Positions 56,391-64,000 of a stretch of 64,000 nucleotides of DNA are shown here, piece after piece (the first letter of the stretch is position 1; every line of letters starts with the position of its first letter). This stretch comes from Marinomonas aquiplantarum (GTDB lineage Bacteria > Pseudomonadota > Gammaproteobacteria > Pseudomonadales > Marinomonadaceae), in assembly GCF_003314975.1 (NCBI RefSeq), contig NZ_QNRF01000006.1:1-64000 (forward strand). Reading direction: 5' to 3'. Below the pieces are notes generated by a model. The model was not told the DNA's origin. It did not search any database and was given only the letters and a program-made list of their open reading frames with translations. A program made the translations under genes and the position numbers.

Positions 56391-57605
56391 TCAAGCGACT
56401 TGTGACTGGCAATAAGCCTCGCCAAATATCAGTCGATCCAGCATGGCTGTAACCTTCGTCTGGTTTTGAATCAGCTGGAAATACCAGCTACCATCGGCGA
56501 CGTTGCCGTATAGAATAGCGCCCACCAGTCGGCCGTCGTTGACCACCAGTTTGCGATAATGATTGGCGCTTACGTCTTCAAAAATAAGGCAAGCGTCATT
56601 TGCATCAGGCTGAATTTTTCCTACCGAAAATAGGTTTATGCCCGACACTTTCAATTTGGTTGGTGTTGGCATGATGGTAAAATTTGCGGCACTGCCTGCC
56701 AACACCTGAGTTAATACGCTAATTTGAGACCAAATCGGGGCCACCAAGCCAAAGGTTTGTTGCTCAAATTCACAACATTCGCCAAGGGCATAAATATCCG
56801 CATCCGACGTGGTCATTTGTGCATCAACCAAAATGGCTTTGTTTACCGCCAAGCCAGCCTGCTCGGCTAATTGCGTTTCAGGCACGATACCCGCCGCCAT
56901 GATCACCAGATCCACTGGTTTTTGCTGTCCATTACCGTGCAATAACCGACATACCGCCCCCGACGCATCATGAATAAATCGCGTAGGACTATCGGATAAA
57001 CAAAACTCAATCTCCATGGTTTCAAGACGACGTTGTAGCAAACTGGCTGCTGCAGCGTCTAACTGTCGATTTAACAAGTGACCACTGCGATGAAATACAG
57101 TGACCTGATGACCGCGTTTTACCAAACCAACAGCCGCCTCCAACCCAAGCAGACCACCGCCAACCACCACCACATTTTGTGCGGCTGGCAACGCTGACAT
57201 ACGGTCGACATCTTGCCAAGTACGAAAACCCATGACGTTATGCCCATTGGCGCCTTCTATGGGTAATATGTTGGCTTTGGAACCGGTCGCAAAGACCAGC
57301 TTGTCATAATCAATCACTCGACCAGATGATAAGATCACCTTTTTTTGTTTACTTGAAATAGTCACCACAGGGTCTTCGGCAATGATGTTCACGCCACTGT
57401 CGCGCATCTTAACCAGATCCACCAGCCGCATGTCTTCATCGCCAATTTCTTCCGCCAACAAAGACGACAACATAATGCGGTTGTAACCGACTTTCGGTTC
57501 TTCACCTATCAAGGTAATAGCAAGTTTAGCGGTTGAATTGTGTGCCAATTCCTCGGCTAATTTACTGCCCGCCATACCGGCACCGATTATGACTACTCGC
57601 ATCAT
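56391..57605 (-). CDS. FAD-dependent NAD(P)H oxidoreductase, nitrate reductase electron transfer component
   Basis: The 404-residue rubredoxin/nitrite reductase-type flavoprotein has FAD motif VVIIGAGMAGSKLAEEL (residues 3-19) and NAD motif VVVGGGLLGLEAAVGL. Its sequence parallels the N-terminal module of NirB (LGECCEFEQQTFGLVAPI). With nasA and nirB in the same run it most likely passes electrons from NADH to NasA, the role of NasB/NasC in other bacteria. It lies between the transporter ATPase gene and nirB, 14 bp after the former. Confidence 0.85.
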   Translation of the reverse strand: MMRVVIIGAGMAGSKLAEELAHNSTAKLAITLIGEEPKVGYNRIMLSSLLAEEIGDEDMRLVDLVKMRDSGVNIIAEDPVVTISSKQKKVILSSGRVIDYDKLVFATGSKANILPIEGANGHNVMGFRTWQDVDRMSALPAAQNVVVVGGGLLGLEAAVGLVKRGHQVTVFHRSGHLLNRQLDAAAASLLQRRLETMEIEFCLSDSPTRFIHDASGAVCRLLHGNGQQKPVDLVIMAAGIVPETQLAEQAGLAVNKAILVDAQMTTSDADIYALGECCEFEQQTFGLVAPIWSQISVLTQVLAGSAANFTIMPTPTKLKVSGINLFSVGKIQPDANDACLIFEDVSANHYRKLVVNDGRLVGAILYGNVADGSWYFQLIQNQTKVTAMLDRLIFGEAYCQSQVA

Positions 57606-57619
57606 GATGAAATACCCTG

Positions 57620-58465
57620 TTACGCGTTAGCCACTTTCGCGGCAGACGAACTGGTCGCTTTAGCATTTCCATTGATCGGCTCGACTTTACGTTGTTTTTC
57701 ATACAAGAATGTCAGTACCTGAGCGCGATAATCCACATACTTCGCATCATTTGCTAATGCCAAACGATCACGAGGTCGTGGCAAGTCCACGTCTAAAATC
57801 TCACCGATGGTCGCGGCTGGACCATTGGTCATCATAATAATGCGATCCGACAGCAACACCGCCTCATCCACATCGTGGGTAATCATGATGACGGTGTTGT
57901 TTAAGTCTTTTTGAATCTCCATAAGAGAGTCTTGCAGATGAGCTCGAGTCAAAGCATCCAAAGCACCAAAAGGCTCATCCATCAGCAACACACTTGGCTC
58001 CATTGCCAAGGCTCTTGCGATACCAACACGCTGTTTCATACCACCAGAAATTTCATCAGGACGCTTATCTGCCGCATGTGTCATGTGTACTAGATCTAAG
58101 TTATGCATGATCCAGTCATGCATTTCTTTTTTCGATTTGGTCTTTTTAAAGACTTGCTTCACCGCCAACTCAACATTCTGGTAAGAGGTTAACCAAGGCA
58201 ACAAGGAATGATTTTGAAACACCACCGCACGCTCTGGTCCAGGGCCTTTGACTTCTTTGCCATCAAGAAGCACACCACCTTCTGTCGCGTCATACAAACC
58301 CGCCACTATATTCAAGACAGTGGATTTACCACAGCCAGAATGGCCAATAAGAGACACAAATTCGCCTTTATTGATTTTTAAATTCACCCCATCTAAAGCT
58401 TTAAACGCCCCTTTTGGGGTTGGAAATTCGATGGATACTTGACTGATGTCTAGATGTGTCGCCAT
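57620..58465 (-). CDS. nrtD: Nitrate ABC transporter ATP-binding protein
   Basis: The 281-residue ATPase of the NrtD/SsuB-type subfamily has Walker A GHSGCGKST, signature SGGMKQRVGIARALAM, Walker B VLLMDEPFGALDALTR and switch His in ITHDVDEA. It powers nitrate uptake with NrtA and NrtB. I start at MATHLD because AGGAG lies at correct distance; two Met codons upstream are too close to it. It follows nrtB after 10 bp. It has only the ATPase, without the extra NrtA-like domain seen in cyanobacterial NrtC. Confidence 0.92.
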   Translation of the reverse strand: MATHLDISQVSIEFPTPKGAFKALDGVNLKINKGEFVSLIGHSGCGKSTVLNIVAGLYDATEGGVLLDGKEVKGPGPERAVVFQNHSLLPWLTSYQNVELAVKQVFKKTKSKKEMHDWIMHNLDLVHMTHAADKRPDEISGGMKQRVGIARALAMEPSVLLMDEPFGALDALTRAHLQDSLMEIQKDLNNTVIMITHDVDEAVLLSDRIIMMTNGPAATIGEILDVDLPRPRDRLALANDAKYVDYRAQVLTFLYEKQRKVEPINGNAKATSSSAAKVANA

Positions 58466-58475
58466 GTTCATTCTC

Positions 58476-59441
58476 CTATCGTAAAATTTGTGTCTTATCC
58501 CAAGACACAAAACGCTGAACCATCAACATGGCTCGATCCAATAAAAAGCCGATGAAACCTATCATCAACACCGCCACCATAATGCGACCAAGAGAGTTAG
58601 AGCTGCCATTTTGAAACTCGTCCCAGACGAACTTTCCTAACCCTGGGTTCTGTGCCAGCATTTCTGCAGCAATCAATACCATCCAGGCGATACCCAAAGA
58701 CAAGCGCAAACCAGTGAACATCAATGGAATGGCCGATGGGATGACGATTTTCATCACATGAGTAAACCAACCTAAACGCAGAACCTTAGAAACGTTCAGC
58801 AAGTCTTTTTCCACCGCGGCAACCCCAACCGCAGTATTAATCAAGGTTGGCCACATACAACATAGGGTGACAGTGAACATGGAGGTTAAAAAGGATTTAG
58901 AGAAGATCGGGTCATCAGATACGTAAGTCGCACTCACTACCATGGTGACAAGTGGCAACCAAGCAAGCGGTGACACTGGTTTAAAAACTTGAATAACGGG
59001 ATTTAGCGCACTGTACACCGCATTATTCAAACCAATCAAAATACCCAATGGAATGGCAATCAAACAAGCCAAGCCAAAACCAGCAAGTACGGTATACAAA
59101 CTGGTAAAAATTTGATCAAAAAAAGTCGGTTTGCCGGTATAGCTGCGAATTTTGCCCACATAATCAGGGTCTTTTGCCTGACGTTTGGCAATTCTGTCTT
59201 CCTGACGCTCATAAAAGCGCTGCTCTTTTACCCTTTCGCTCTGATGTTCACTAATCAGGTTACCCCATTGCTCATAGACTACGGCTGGCCCAGGAAATAC
59301 ACCCAATGATGTGTGTACTCGGCTGGCCCCAACCTGCCAGAGCATAATAAAAATAATGATTCCACACAGAGGCAAAAGAAGGCTTTTGATGGAGATTTGC
59401 TCAAGCTTTTCCTTTAAAGAGTGAATGGATAAATCTGACAT
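58476..59441 (-). CDS. nrtB: Nitrate ABC transporter permease
   Basis: A 321-residue membrane protein of the NrtB/SsuC type, with about six hydrophobic segments and the permease EAA-like loop around VLRLGWFTHVMKIVIPSAIP. A hydrophilic insert of about 50 residues follows the first membrane segment (SEHQSERVKEQRFYERQEDRIAKRQAKD), common in proteobacterial NrtB. It lies 10 bp from nrtD. A hairpin separates it from nrtA. Confidence 0.92.
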   Translation of the reverse strand: MSDLSIHSLKEKLEQISIKSLLLPLCGIIIFIMLWQVGASRVHTSLGVFPGPAVVYEQWGNLISEHQSERVKEQRFYERQEDRIAKRQAKDPDYVGKIRSYTGKPTFFDQIFTSLYTVLAGFGLACLIAIPLGILIGLNNAVYSALNPVIQVFKPVSPLAWLPLVTMVVSATYVSDDPIFSKSFLTSMFTVTLCCMWPTLINTAVGVAAVEKDLLNVSKVLRLGWFTHVMKIVIPSAIPLMFTGLRLSLGIAWMVLIAAEMLAQNPGLGKFVWDEFQNGSSNSLGRIMVAVLMIGFIGFLLDRAMLMVQRFVSWDKTQILR

Positions 59442-59485
59442 GGCGATATTCCTGCTAGTTGTAAAACGGCTAACTCACTTATCTT

Positions 59486-59511
59486 GCAGTGGGCTTTAAT
59501 GGGCCCACTGC
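59486..59511. repeat. Intercistronic hairpin between nrtA and nrtB
   Basis: GCAGTGGGC and GCCCACTGC form a perfect 9-bp stem with an 8-base loop. It is not followed by a U tract. Its place directly after a binding-protein gene suggests stabilisation of the upstream nrtA message. Confidence 0.7.
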
Positions 59512-59522
59512 TTAATAAGCCT

Positions 59523-60932
59523 TTAAATCTGATCATCACCTTTCAGGCCGATCTGAAAGCTTTTCAAGTAATCATTTGGGCGCTTACCGTCATAAGTAAT
59601 GCCATCAATAAAATCACTTTGTGGCGACTTAAAGCCATCTTCGGTTGTAAAGTCTGGGAAATCAGAAGCCTGCATAAGGCCATCTTCAATCAAAGATTCA
59701 GCCGCTTGCGCGTAAATATCAGGGCGATACACGTCTTTCGCGGTTTTCATGAACCATTCGTCCGACTTAGGTTCTGCGATCTGTCCCCAGCGGCGCATTT
59801 GAGTCAGATACCAAATCGCGTCACTGTAGTAAGGATAAGTCGCGTTATGACGGAAGAACACGTTGAAATCTGGCACCTCACGTTTATCACCTTTTTCGTA
59901 TTCAAATGTTCCTGTCATACTGTTGGCGATAACATCATAGTCAGCCCCCACGTACTGACTTTGTGACAAAATTTCTACCGCTTCAGGACGGTTAGCATTG
60001 TTGTTTTCATCCAACCATTTCGCCGCTCGAATCATGGCTTTGACTACGCGAATATGAGTGATTGGGTACTCGTCAGCCCACTCTTTGCTCACACCAAATA
60101 CTTTTTCCGGGTTGTTTTTCCAGATCTCGTAGTCGGTGATTACAGGCACACCAATGCCTTTGAATACCGCTTGTTGGTTCCAAGGCTCACCAACACAGTA
60201 ACCATGTATGGTGCCAGCTTCCATTGTGGCGGGCATTTGTGGTGGTGGCGTTACTGACAACATGGCATCGGCATCGATTTGGCCACTGGTATCCCCTTTC
60301 GCAGGTGCGTAATAACCAGGGTGAATTCCGCCTGCCGCTAACCAATAGCGCAATTCATAATTGTGAGTTGAGACGGGGAAAACCATGCCCATGTTGAACG
60401 GCTTACCTTCTGATCGATAACGATCCACTACAGGTTTTAAAGCACTCGCACTAATAGGGTGAACTGGCTTACCGTCTGCTCCTTTGGCGATGTTGGGTTT
60501 CATCTCGTCCCAGACATCATTTGAAACGGTAATGCCGTTACCATTTAAGTCCATGCTAAACGCGGTAATAATGTGCGCTTTAGTACCATAACCAATCGTT
60601 GCGCCCAATGGCTGACCCGCCAGCATATGAGCACCATCTAATTGTCCATCAATCACGCGATCTAACAGTACTTTCCAATTGGCTTGCGCTTCCAAAGTAA
60701 CGTAAAGACCTTCATCTTCGAAATAGCCTTTCTCATAAGCAATGGCCAAAGGCGCCATATCCGTTAGCTTAATAAAGCCAAACTTCAATTCTTCTTTCTC
60801 AGGGTAATCCAACTCCGCATGAGCGGCGCCAGCCATTAAAAAGGAACCCAACAGCAAAGCCGCAGTGGACTTTTTCACTGATTCTGCCACTTTCGGCAAT
60901 TGCATAACCGTTTCCAAAGACCTCAAATTCAT
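59523..60932 (-). CDS. nrtA: Nitrate ABC transporter substrate-binding protein
   Basis: The 469-residue periplasmic nitrate-binding protein of the NrtA/CmpA family has a signal peptide of about 40 residues ([16 protein letters not shown]). Mature-protein hallmarks are [65 protein letters not shown] and [13 protein letters not shown] start at MNLRSL with GGAGAG well placed. The leader upstream carries two hexaloop hairpins and a terminator, so expression is expected to depend on the NasT antiterminator and nitrate. Confidence 0.95.
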   Translation of the reverse strand: MNLRSLETVMQLPKVAESVKKSTAALLLGSFLMAGAAHAELDYPEKEELKFGFIKLTDMAPLAIAYEKGYFEDEGLYVTLEAQANWKVLLDRVIDGQLDGAHMLAGQPLGATIGYGTKAHIITAFSMDLNGNGITVSNDVWDEMKPNIAKGADGKPVHPISASALKPVVDRYRSEGKPFNMGMVFPVSTHNYELRYWLAAGGIHPGYYAPAKGDTSGQIDADAMLSVTPPPQMPATMEAGTIHGYCVGEPWNQQAVFKGIGVPVITDYEIWKNNPEKVFGVSKEWADEYPITHIRVVKAMIRAAKWLDENNNANRPEAVEILSQSQYVGADYDVIANSMTGTFEYEKGDKREVPDFNVFFRHNATYPYYSDAIWYLTQMRRWGQIAEPKSDEWFMKTAKDVYRPDIYAQAAESLIEDGLMQASDFPDFTTEDGFKSPQSDFIDGITYDGKRPNDYLKSFQIGLKGDDQI

Positions 60933-60954
60933 CGTTACTCTCCGCTTCAAGACA

Positions 60955-61005
60955 CAAAAAAAGGTGCATGCAAATCACACTATTGTGTGTTTGCAGGCAC
61001 CTTTG
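60955..61005 (-). terminator. Leader terminator upstream of nrtA (ANTAR-controlled)
   Basis: On the minus strand, AAAGGTGCCTGCAAA and TTTGCATGCACCTTT pair (with one bulged C), topped by CACAC/GTGTG and an AATA loop, and are followed by a run of T. It ends about 23 bases before the nrtA start. Antitermination by NasT would be needed for read-through. Confidence 0.85.
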
Positions 61006-61025
61006 CCATTCATAAACGACTCTAC

Positions 61026-61070
61026 ATTGAGCCTTCAATCCTGTGGGTGACAATCAGCATCATTGCTCAT
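61026..61070 (-). promoter_or_regulatory. Two-hairpin ANTAR target motif
   Basis: On the minus strand the first hairpin is AGC-AATGAT-GCT (extended by AT/AT past one mismatch). The second is ATTG-AAGGCT-CAAT. Both loops are six bases long with A at position 1 and G at position 4, the rule for ANTAR-binding dual hexaloops. They precede a terminator, and an ANTAR protein (NasT) is encoded nearby. Confidence 0.72.
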
Positions 61071-61114
61071 TTCACCAAAATGTTTAGTTGATAATCTATC
61101 AATATATATGATTT

Positions 61115-61130
61115 AGCAGGATATATGCCA
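61115..61130 (-). promoter_or_regulatory. Candidate sigma-54 promoter of nrtA
   Basis: TGGCATATATCCTGCT keeps the essential GG-N10-GC of sigma-54 promoters. The transcription start would be near 61104, giving a leader of about 170 nt that includes both hexaloops and the terminator. Confidence 0.6.
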
Positions 61131-61243
61131 AAAAATCTAACCTGCTGATTTATATAAATTAAATAGTTATCAGTGCATTAATAGCTTCAAAAAAAGTTCT
61201 TTTTTGCTCTCAAATCAGGCACGACGCACCATAAAATGGCCTA

Positions 61244-62446
61244 CTAATCCTCTAATTTTATAAACCCTTTTAAGATACCTTTCGGATGCAGTCTCACCTT
61301 ACCGTTCGCAATATCTTCTAACCAAGTAGATTCTTGTGATGAGCTTAAATGCCACTGCCATTCTTGATCATGGTCTCCTGAGGCACGTTCATATATATCC
61401 TGACGATACACTTGCTTCGCCATCGAATTTAAATTCGTTGCTTCGGCTTTAGGCAGCTGATGCCAGCGATGCATTTGTCCCATAATCCATAGAGCGTAAC
61501 TGGGTAAGGGGCGATTAATCTCTTGGCCTGAAAAACGCTGATATGCTTCCATCGGCCAATCAAATTTGCCTTTCGGTTTAATCGCACTAAAACCGTATAC
61601 CAATTGTTCAACACTGCAATTTAGATAATCTGGATGACTTAAGATACTCAACAATTCCGTCTGGTTCGTTGGATTATCAACCCATTCACAAGCCTTTTCT
61701 AAAGCTCGTATCACCGCAAGATGCGTTAGTTCGTTTTGCTCAGCCCAAGAGGAATTCACACCAAACACTTTTTCCGGCGTACTCCCCCATATTTCATAAC
61801 CCGTTACCAGTAAATGACCAACCCCAGCTTCAACGGCCAAACTGTTCCAAGGTTCCCCAACACAATAACCATCTATGTCACCAGCCTTGAGACTATCAAT
61901 CATTTTCACTGGAGGAATGACGACAATTTGCACCTCTTCATCCGGATCAATATCAGCACGGGCCAACCAATCTCTAAGTTGATAATTATGAGATGAGTAT
62001 GGGTAAACCACAGCAAAGCGAAGCAAGGGTTGACCGTGTTTTGCACGTTCCTCAATATAACGCTTCAAGGCGGCACCATTTCGAATATCACTACTTTGCG
62101 TCACATACTGCGTCAGTTCTTCATACAAAGTATTGCCAACCGTAATGCCGTTACCATTGTGACTCACCGTAAAACTGGTTTGCATGGCGGTTTTTAATGT
62201 CCCAACGCCAAGGCTTGCCGCAATCGGCATGGATGCCAACATGTGTGCACCCTGCAAGATATTAAAGGTTACTTTATCGCGAATGCTGGCCCAAGACGCT
62301 TCTTTCGATAGGGTTACCGGAACCCCTTCTGCCGCAAAAAAACCTTTCTCTTTGGCAATAACAAAGGGCGCACAGTCAATTAATGGAATAAAACCGATTC
62401 GCACAGTCTGTTGAGATTCTAAAGAATTCTTTATCGCTAACGTCAT
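61244..62446 (-). CDS. nasS: NasS nitrate/nitrite-sensing protein
   Basis: The 400-residue protein belongs to the NrtA/CmpA fold ([65 protein letters not shown]). It lacks any signal peptide, which distinguishes the cytoplasmic sensor NasS from the periplasmic NrtA encoded next. In other bacteria NasS binds NasT and releases it when nitrate or nitrite binds, freeing it to antiterminate (family knowledge). The start overlaps the nasT stop by 4 nt, so the partners are made together. Confidence 0.9.
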   Translation of the reverse strand: MTLAIKNSLESQQTVRIGFIPLIDCAPFVIAKEKGFFAAEGVPVTLSKEASWASIRDKVTFNILQGAHMLASMPIAASLGVGTLKTAMQTSFTVSHNGNGITVGNTLYEELTQYVTQSSDIRNGAALKRYIEERAKHGQPLLRFAVVYPYSSHNYQLRDWLARADIDPDEEVQIVVIPPVKMIDSLKAGDIDGYCVGEPWNSLAVEAGVGHLLVTGYEIWGSTPEKVFGVNSSWAEQNELTHLAVIRALEKACEWVDNPTNQTELLSILSHPDYLNCSVEQLVYGFSAIKPKGKFDWPMEAYQRFSGQEINRPLPSYALWIMGQMHRWHQLPKAEATNLNSMAKQVYRQDIYERASGDHDQEWQWHLSSSQESTWLEDIANGKVRLHPKGILKGFIKLED

Positions 62447-63048
62447 TTAGAAGCTCCCATAATTTCCATCACTGAAATGATATTACGAGCCACTTCGGTC
62501 ATTCTTTGACTGCGATCCATCGCTAATTTTCTGAGGGCTTGATAAGCCGCAGGCTCATCACACTGTTGATGCTTCATAATCAACCCTTTTGCTTTATCAA
62601 TTAGCTTACGGTCTTCCAACTGAGTTTTTACCGTTTCAAGCTCAGAGCGTAATGCCTGAAACTCCCTAAAACGCGCGATAGCGACCTGTAAAATCGCCTT
62701 CACACTGCCACTGTTCACCCCATCGACAACATAAGCACTCACACCAGCACGAATAGCCGCTTCAACATGCCTAGAATCGTCTTCTTCGGCAAACATCACA
62801 ATTGGTCTTGGGTTATCTTGGGTAAGTCGAGACATATTTTCCAACATATCTCGGTCTGGGGATTCAATGTCAATGATCACCATATCTGGCTGACATTCCA
62901 TCACTGCCTGGCTTAAGTTCAGCGCATTTTCAAGGCGACGGATCACACGGTAGCCACTGTCTAACATAGCTTGCTCGACAATCGCCGCTCGGGCAGGTTC
63001 ATTATCAACCAACATAACGGTTAATTCATTCTTTGGGGGCGCAGACAT
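62443..63048 (-). CDS. nasT: NasT ANTAR-domain antiterminator
   Basis: The 201-residue protein has a receiver-like domain (1-120; VMLVDNEPARAAI, with Asp60 in VIIDIESPDRD). A coiled helix and the C-terminal ANTAR RNA-binding domain (about 135-195; DRKLIDKAKGLIMKHQQCDEPAAYQALRKLAMDRS) follow. It should bind the paired hexaloops in the nrtA leader and prevent termination once NasS lets it go. It is the first gene of the run, behind a sigma-54-like promoter with a possible NtrC site, which would link it to nitrogen limitation. Confidence 0.93.
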   Translation of the reverse strand: MSAPPKNELTVMLVDNEPARAAIVEQAMLDSGYRVIRRLENALNLSQAVMECQPDMVIIDIESPDRDMLENMSRLTQDNPRPIVMFAEEDDSRHVEAAIRAGVSAYVVDGVNSGSVKAILQVAIARFREFQALRSELETVKTQLEDRKLIDKAKGLIMKHQQCDEPAAYQALRKLAMDRSQRMTEVARNIISVMEIMGASK

Positions 63049-63089
63049 GGTGCACTCTCTATCTATACAAGCTGAATTTCAATGAATGA

Positions 63090-63105
63090 AGCAAGATATG
63101 CGCCA
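63090..63105 (-). promoter_or_regulatory. Candidate sigma-54 promoter of nasT
   Basis: TGGCGCATATCTTGCT matches the sigma-54 pattern (TGGCAC-N5-TTGCT) at nearly every conserved base with GG-N10-GC spacing. It predicts a start near 63079, about 30 nt before the nasT ATG. Confidence 0.7.
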
Positions 63106-63209
63106 CTAAAGCACATGGCTAAAATTTTAAGGAAAAACAGGTGAAATGAGGCTTAACAGAGGCGAAAGAAGAGACGTCAAATGTGTTTTGAACACAAATT
63201 AGTAGAGAA

Positions 63210-63224
63210 GCGCAAAAATTGTGC
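63210..63224. promoter_or_regulatory. Candidate NtrC-binding site
   Basis: GCGCAAAAATTGTGC fits the GCAC-N7-GTGC form of NtrC sites with one change, inside the larger dyad AGCGCA-N7-TGCGCT. It is about 130-145 bp upstream of the predicted nasT start, a usual enhancer distance. A second dyad, TGTGTT-TTG-AACACA, lies at about 63182-63196. Confidence 0.5.
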
Positions 63225-63246
63225 GCTATTTTTAGGAAGAATATTA

Positions 63247-63888
63247 TCAGCGCACTGAAAAGTGACGCTTTGCTTTCAAAGCCAAAGCAAGACGATCTCG
63301 AGTATCTGTTTTTTTGAAAACAGAGGTTAGGTGTGCTTTCACGGTTCTCTCAGTAATGGCCATCTCAGTGGCTACCTGCTTATTCGAAAGCCCTTCTGCC
63401 ACATAACGCACTACGTCCATTTCACGCTCAGACAAACCGTCCATTTCCAGAGAAGGTGAATCGACTTGTTCCGCTGATTGACTAATTAATTGCTGTATAA
63501 AGGCTTTACCGCCCCAAATTTCACCCGAATCAATGACTGACAGCACCAAAGATAACTGTTCTTCTCCTATATAAGGAGCACATTGACCATTCACACCAAT
63601 CGAAAATAAACGTAACGCAGCTTGCTGACTGGCTTGGTTTGGAAACACCAACATACTTTGAGCTGAAAACTCTGATTTTAATGTCACTAGCTCTTCGACT
63701 TGACTCGAGAACGTATCATCCGCTAGGTAGACAAAACAATATTGAAATGTTTGTTGAGACTCAATCAGCGCACGACGAGACGCCACTAAGCTGTCAACTC
63801 GAACAAGCTCTGCTCCCTGCGGGACAACTTTTAACCAATGCTCCCAAACAGCATCGTCTGTATTCCAACACAAAATTTTCAAAATCAA
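63247..63888 (-). CDS. LuxR-family response regulator
   Basis: A 213-residue regulator whose C-terminal helix-turn-helix (GLSEREMDVVRYVAEGLSNKQVATEMAITERTVKAHLTSVFKKTDTRDR) is a canonical LuxR/NarL type. The N-terminal 130 residues have the length of a receiver, but the acidic pocket and phosphoacceptor Asp are not recognisable (ILKILCWNTDDAVWE; FQYCFVYLADDT). It is therefore probably an atypical, non-phosphorylated receiver. The start is TTG with weak support and no ATG is available. It lies 198 bp upstream of nasT on the same strand; a role in nitrate control is possible but unproven. Confidence 0.75.
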   Translation of the reverse strand: MILKILCWNTDDAVWEHWLKVVPQGAELVRVDSLVASRRALIESQQTFQYCFVYLADDTFSSQVEELVTLKSEFSAQSMLVFPNQASQQAALRLFSIGVNGQCAPYIGEEQLSLVLSVIDSGEIWGGKAFIQQLISQSAEQVDSPSLEMDGLSEREMDVVRYVAEGLSNKQVATEMAITERTVKAHLTSVFKKTDTRDRLALALKAKRHFSVR

Positions 63889-64000
63889 TCTCGTTCAGTT
63901 TATTTCACTCTAATCATTGTATCTAGCTTACAAGATATGGTTGTTAACATTTGTTATCACAATGATATGAAAGCTAAATTTTTTGTAATTATCGCTCTCG

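Larger units (their letters stand above)
60933..61243 (-). promoter_or_regulatory. nrtA leader region with promoter, antiterminator target and terminator
   Basis: The gap between nasS and nrtA is filled with regulatory sequence. Read on the minus strand it contains a sigma-54-like promoter (61130-61115), two hexaloop hairpins (61070-61053 and 61039-61026), a terminator (61005-60955) and the nrtA ribosome-binding site. A partial NtrC-like site, GCACCATAAAATGGC, lies at 61226-61240, about 120 bp upstream of the predicted start. The parts are listed separately. Confidence 0.75.

Noticed and set aside
53795-56425. Longer nirB beginning at TTG 56425
   Set aside because: It would overlap the upstream FAD reductase gene and add 25 residues without family support. 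ATG 56350 has a GGGGAAA sequence in front.
59484-59966. 160-codon plus-strand frame opposite the nrtA end
   Set aside because: Covers an intercistronic hairpin and antisense nrtA; composition is shadow-like.

Overview
The window looks like a chromosomal segment of a marine gammaproteobacterium of the Oceanospirillales, most probably Marinomonas or a close relative. This is an inference from moderate GC, the gltA/sdhCDAB/sucAB-lpd-sucCD layout shared with Pseudomonas-like bacteria, and the mix of sarcosine oxidase, assimilatory nitrate genes and LysR-controlled amino-acid-type catabolic genes. I saw no phage, insertion sequence, CRISPR array, rRNA or tRNA. Most of the window is core and metabolic chromosome.

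Layout. 1-1023: non-coding, with five copies of a hairpin-forming intergenic repeat. 1024-3628: D-lactate dehydrogenase and PAPS reductase. 3719-9955: sarcosine oxidase operon soxBDAG plus purU (minus strand), which oxidises sarcosine and recycles the resulting one-carbon units. 10336-13071: an LpxR-like outer-membrane protein and a LysR/LysE-type exporter pair. 13132-21380: a LysR-controlled catabolic cluster (ureohydrolase, TIM-barrel isomerase, 2-oxoglutarate oxygenase, amino-acid ABC transporter with a fused permease/ATPase, class II aldolase, D-2-hydroxyacid dehydrogenase). I suggest it degrades a guanidino compound. 21381-24351: small genes, including a Zur-box-preceded rpmE2-rpmJ2 pair. 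24501-28206: a 2-hydroxycarboxylate transporter with a CitA/CitB-like two-component system. 28359-31421: small proteins and L-2-hydroxyglutarate oxidase.

31504-44995: the TCA block. sdhCDAB, sucAB, lpd and sucCD run on the minus strand, and gltA diverges from sdhC across a 565-bp gap. SucB carries two tandem lipoyl domains. 45066-48939: a zinc-ribbon protein, a DUF2066 protein, purMN and a DUF3108 protein.

48922-63888: a complete assimilatory nitrate system on the minus strand: nasT, nasS, nrtA, nrtB, nrtD, an FAD reductase, nirB, nirD, nasA, a TrpD2-like gene and mobA, with a LuxR-type regulator gene upstream. Sequence signals suggest layered control. There are sigma-54-like promoters before nasT and before nrtA. 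The nrtA leader has two A1/G4 hexaloop hairpins followed by an intrinsic terminator, the classic target of an ANTAR antiterminator such as NasT. A second terminator and a 24-codon hydrophobic ORF sit between nirD and nasA.

Start codons were moved inward from the longest ORF where a Shine-Dalgarno sequence or family length favoured it; these choices are stated in the entries.
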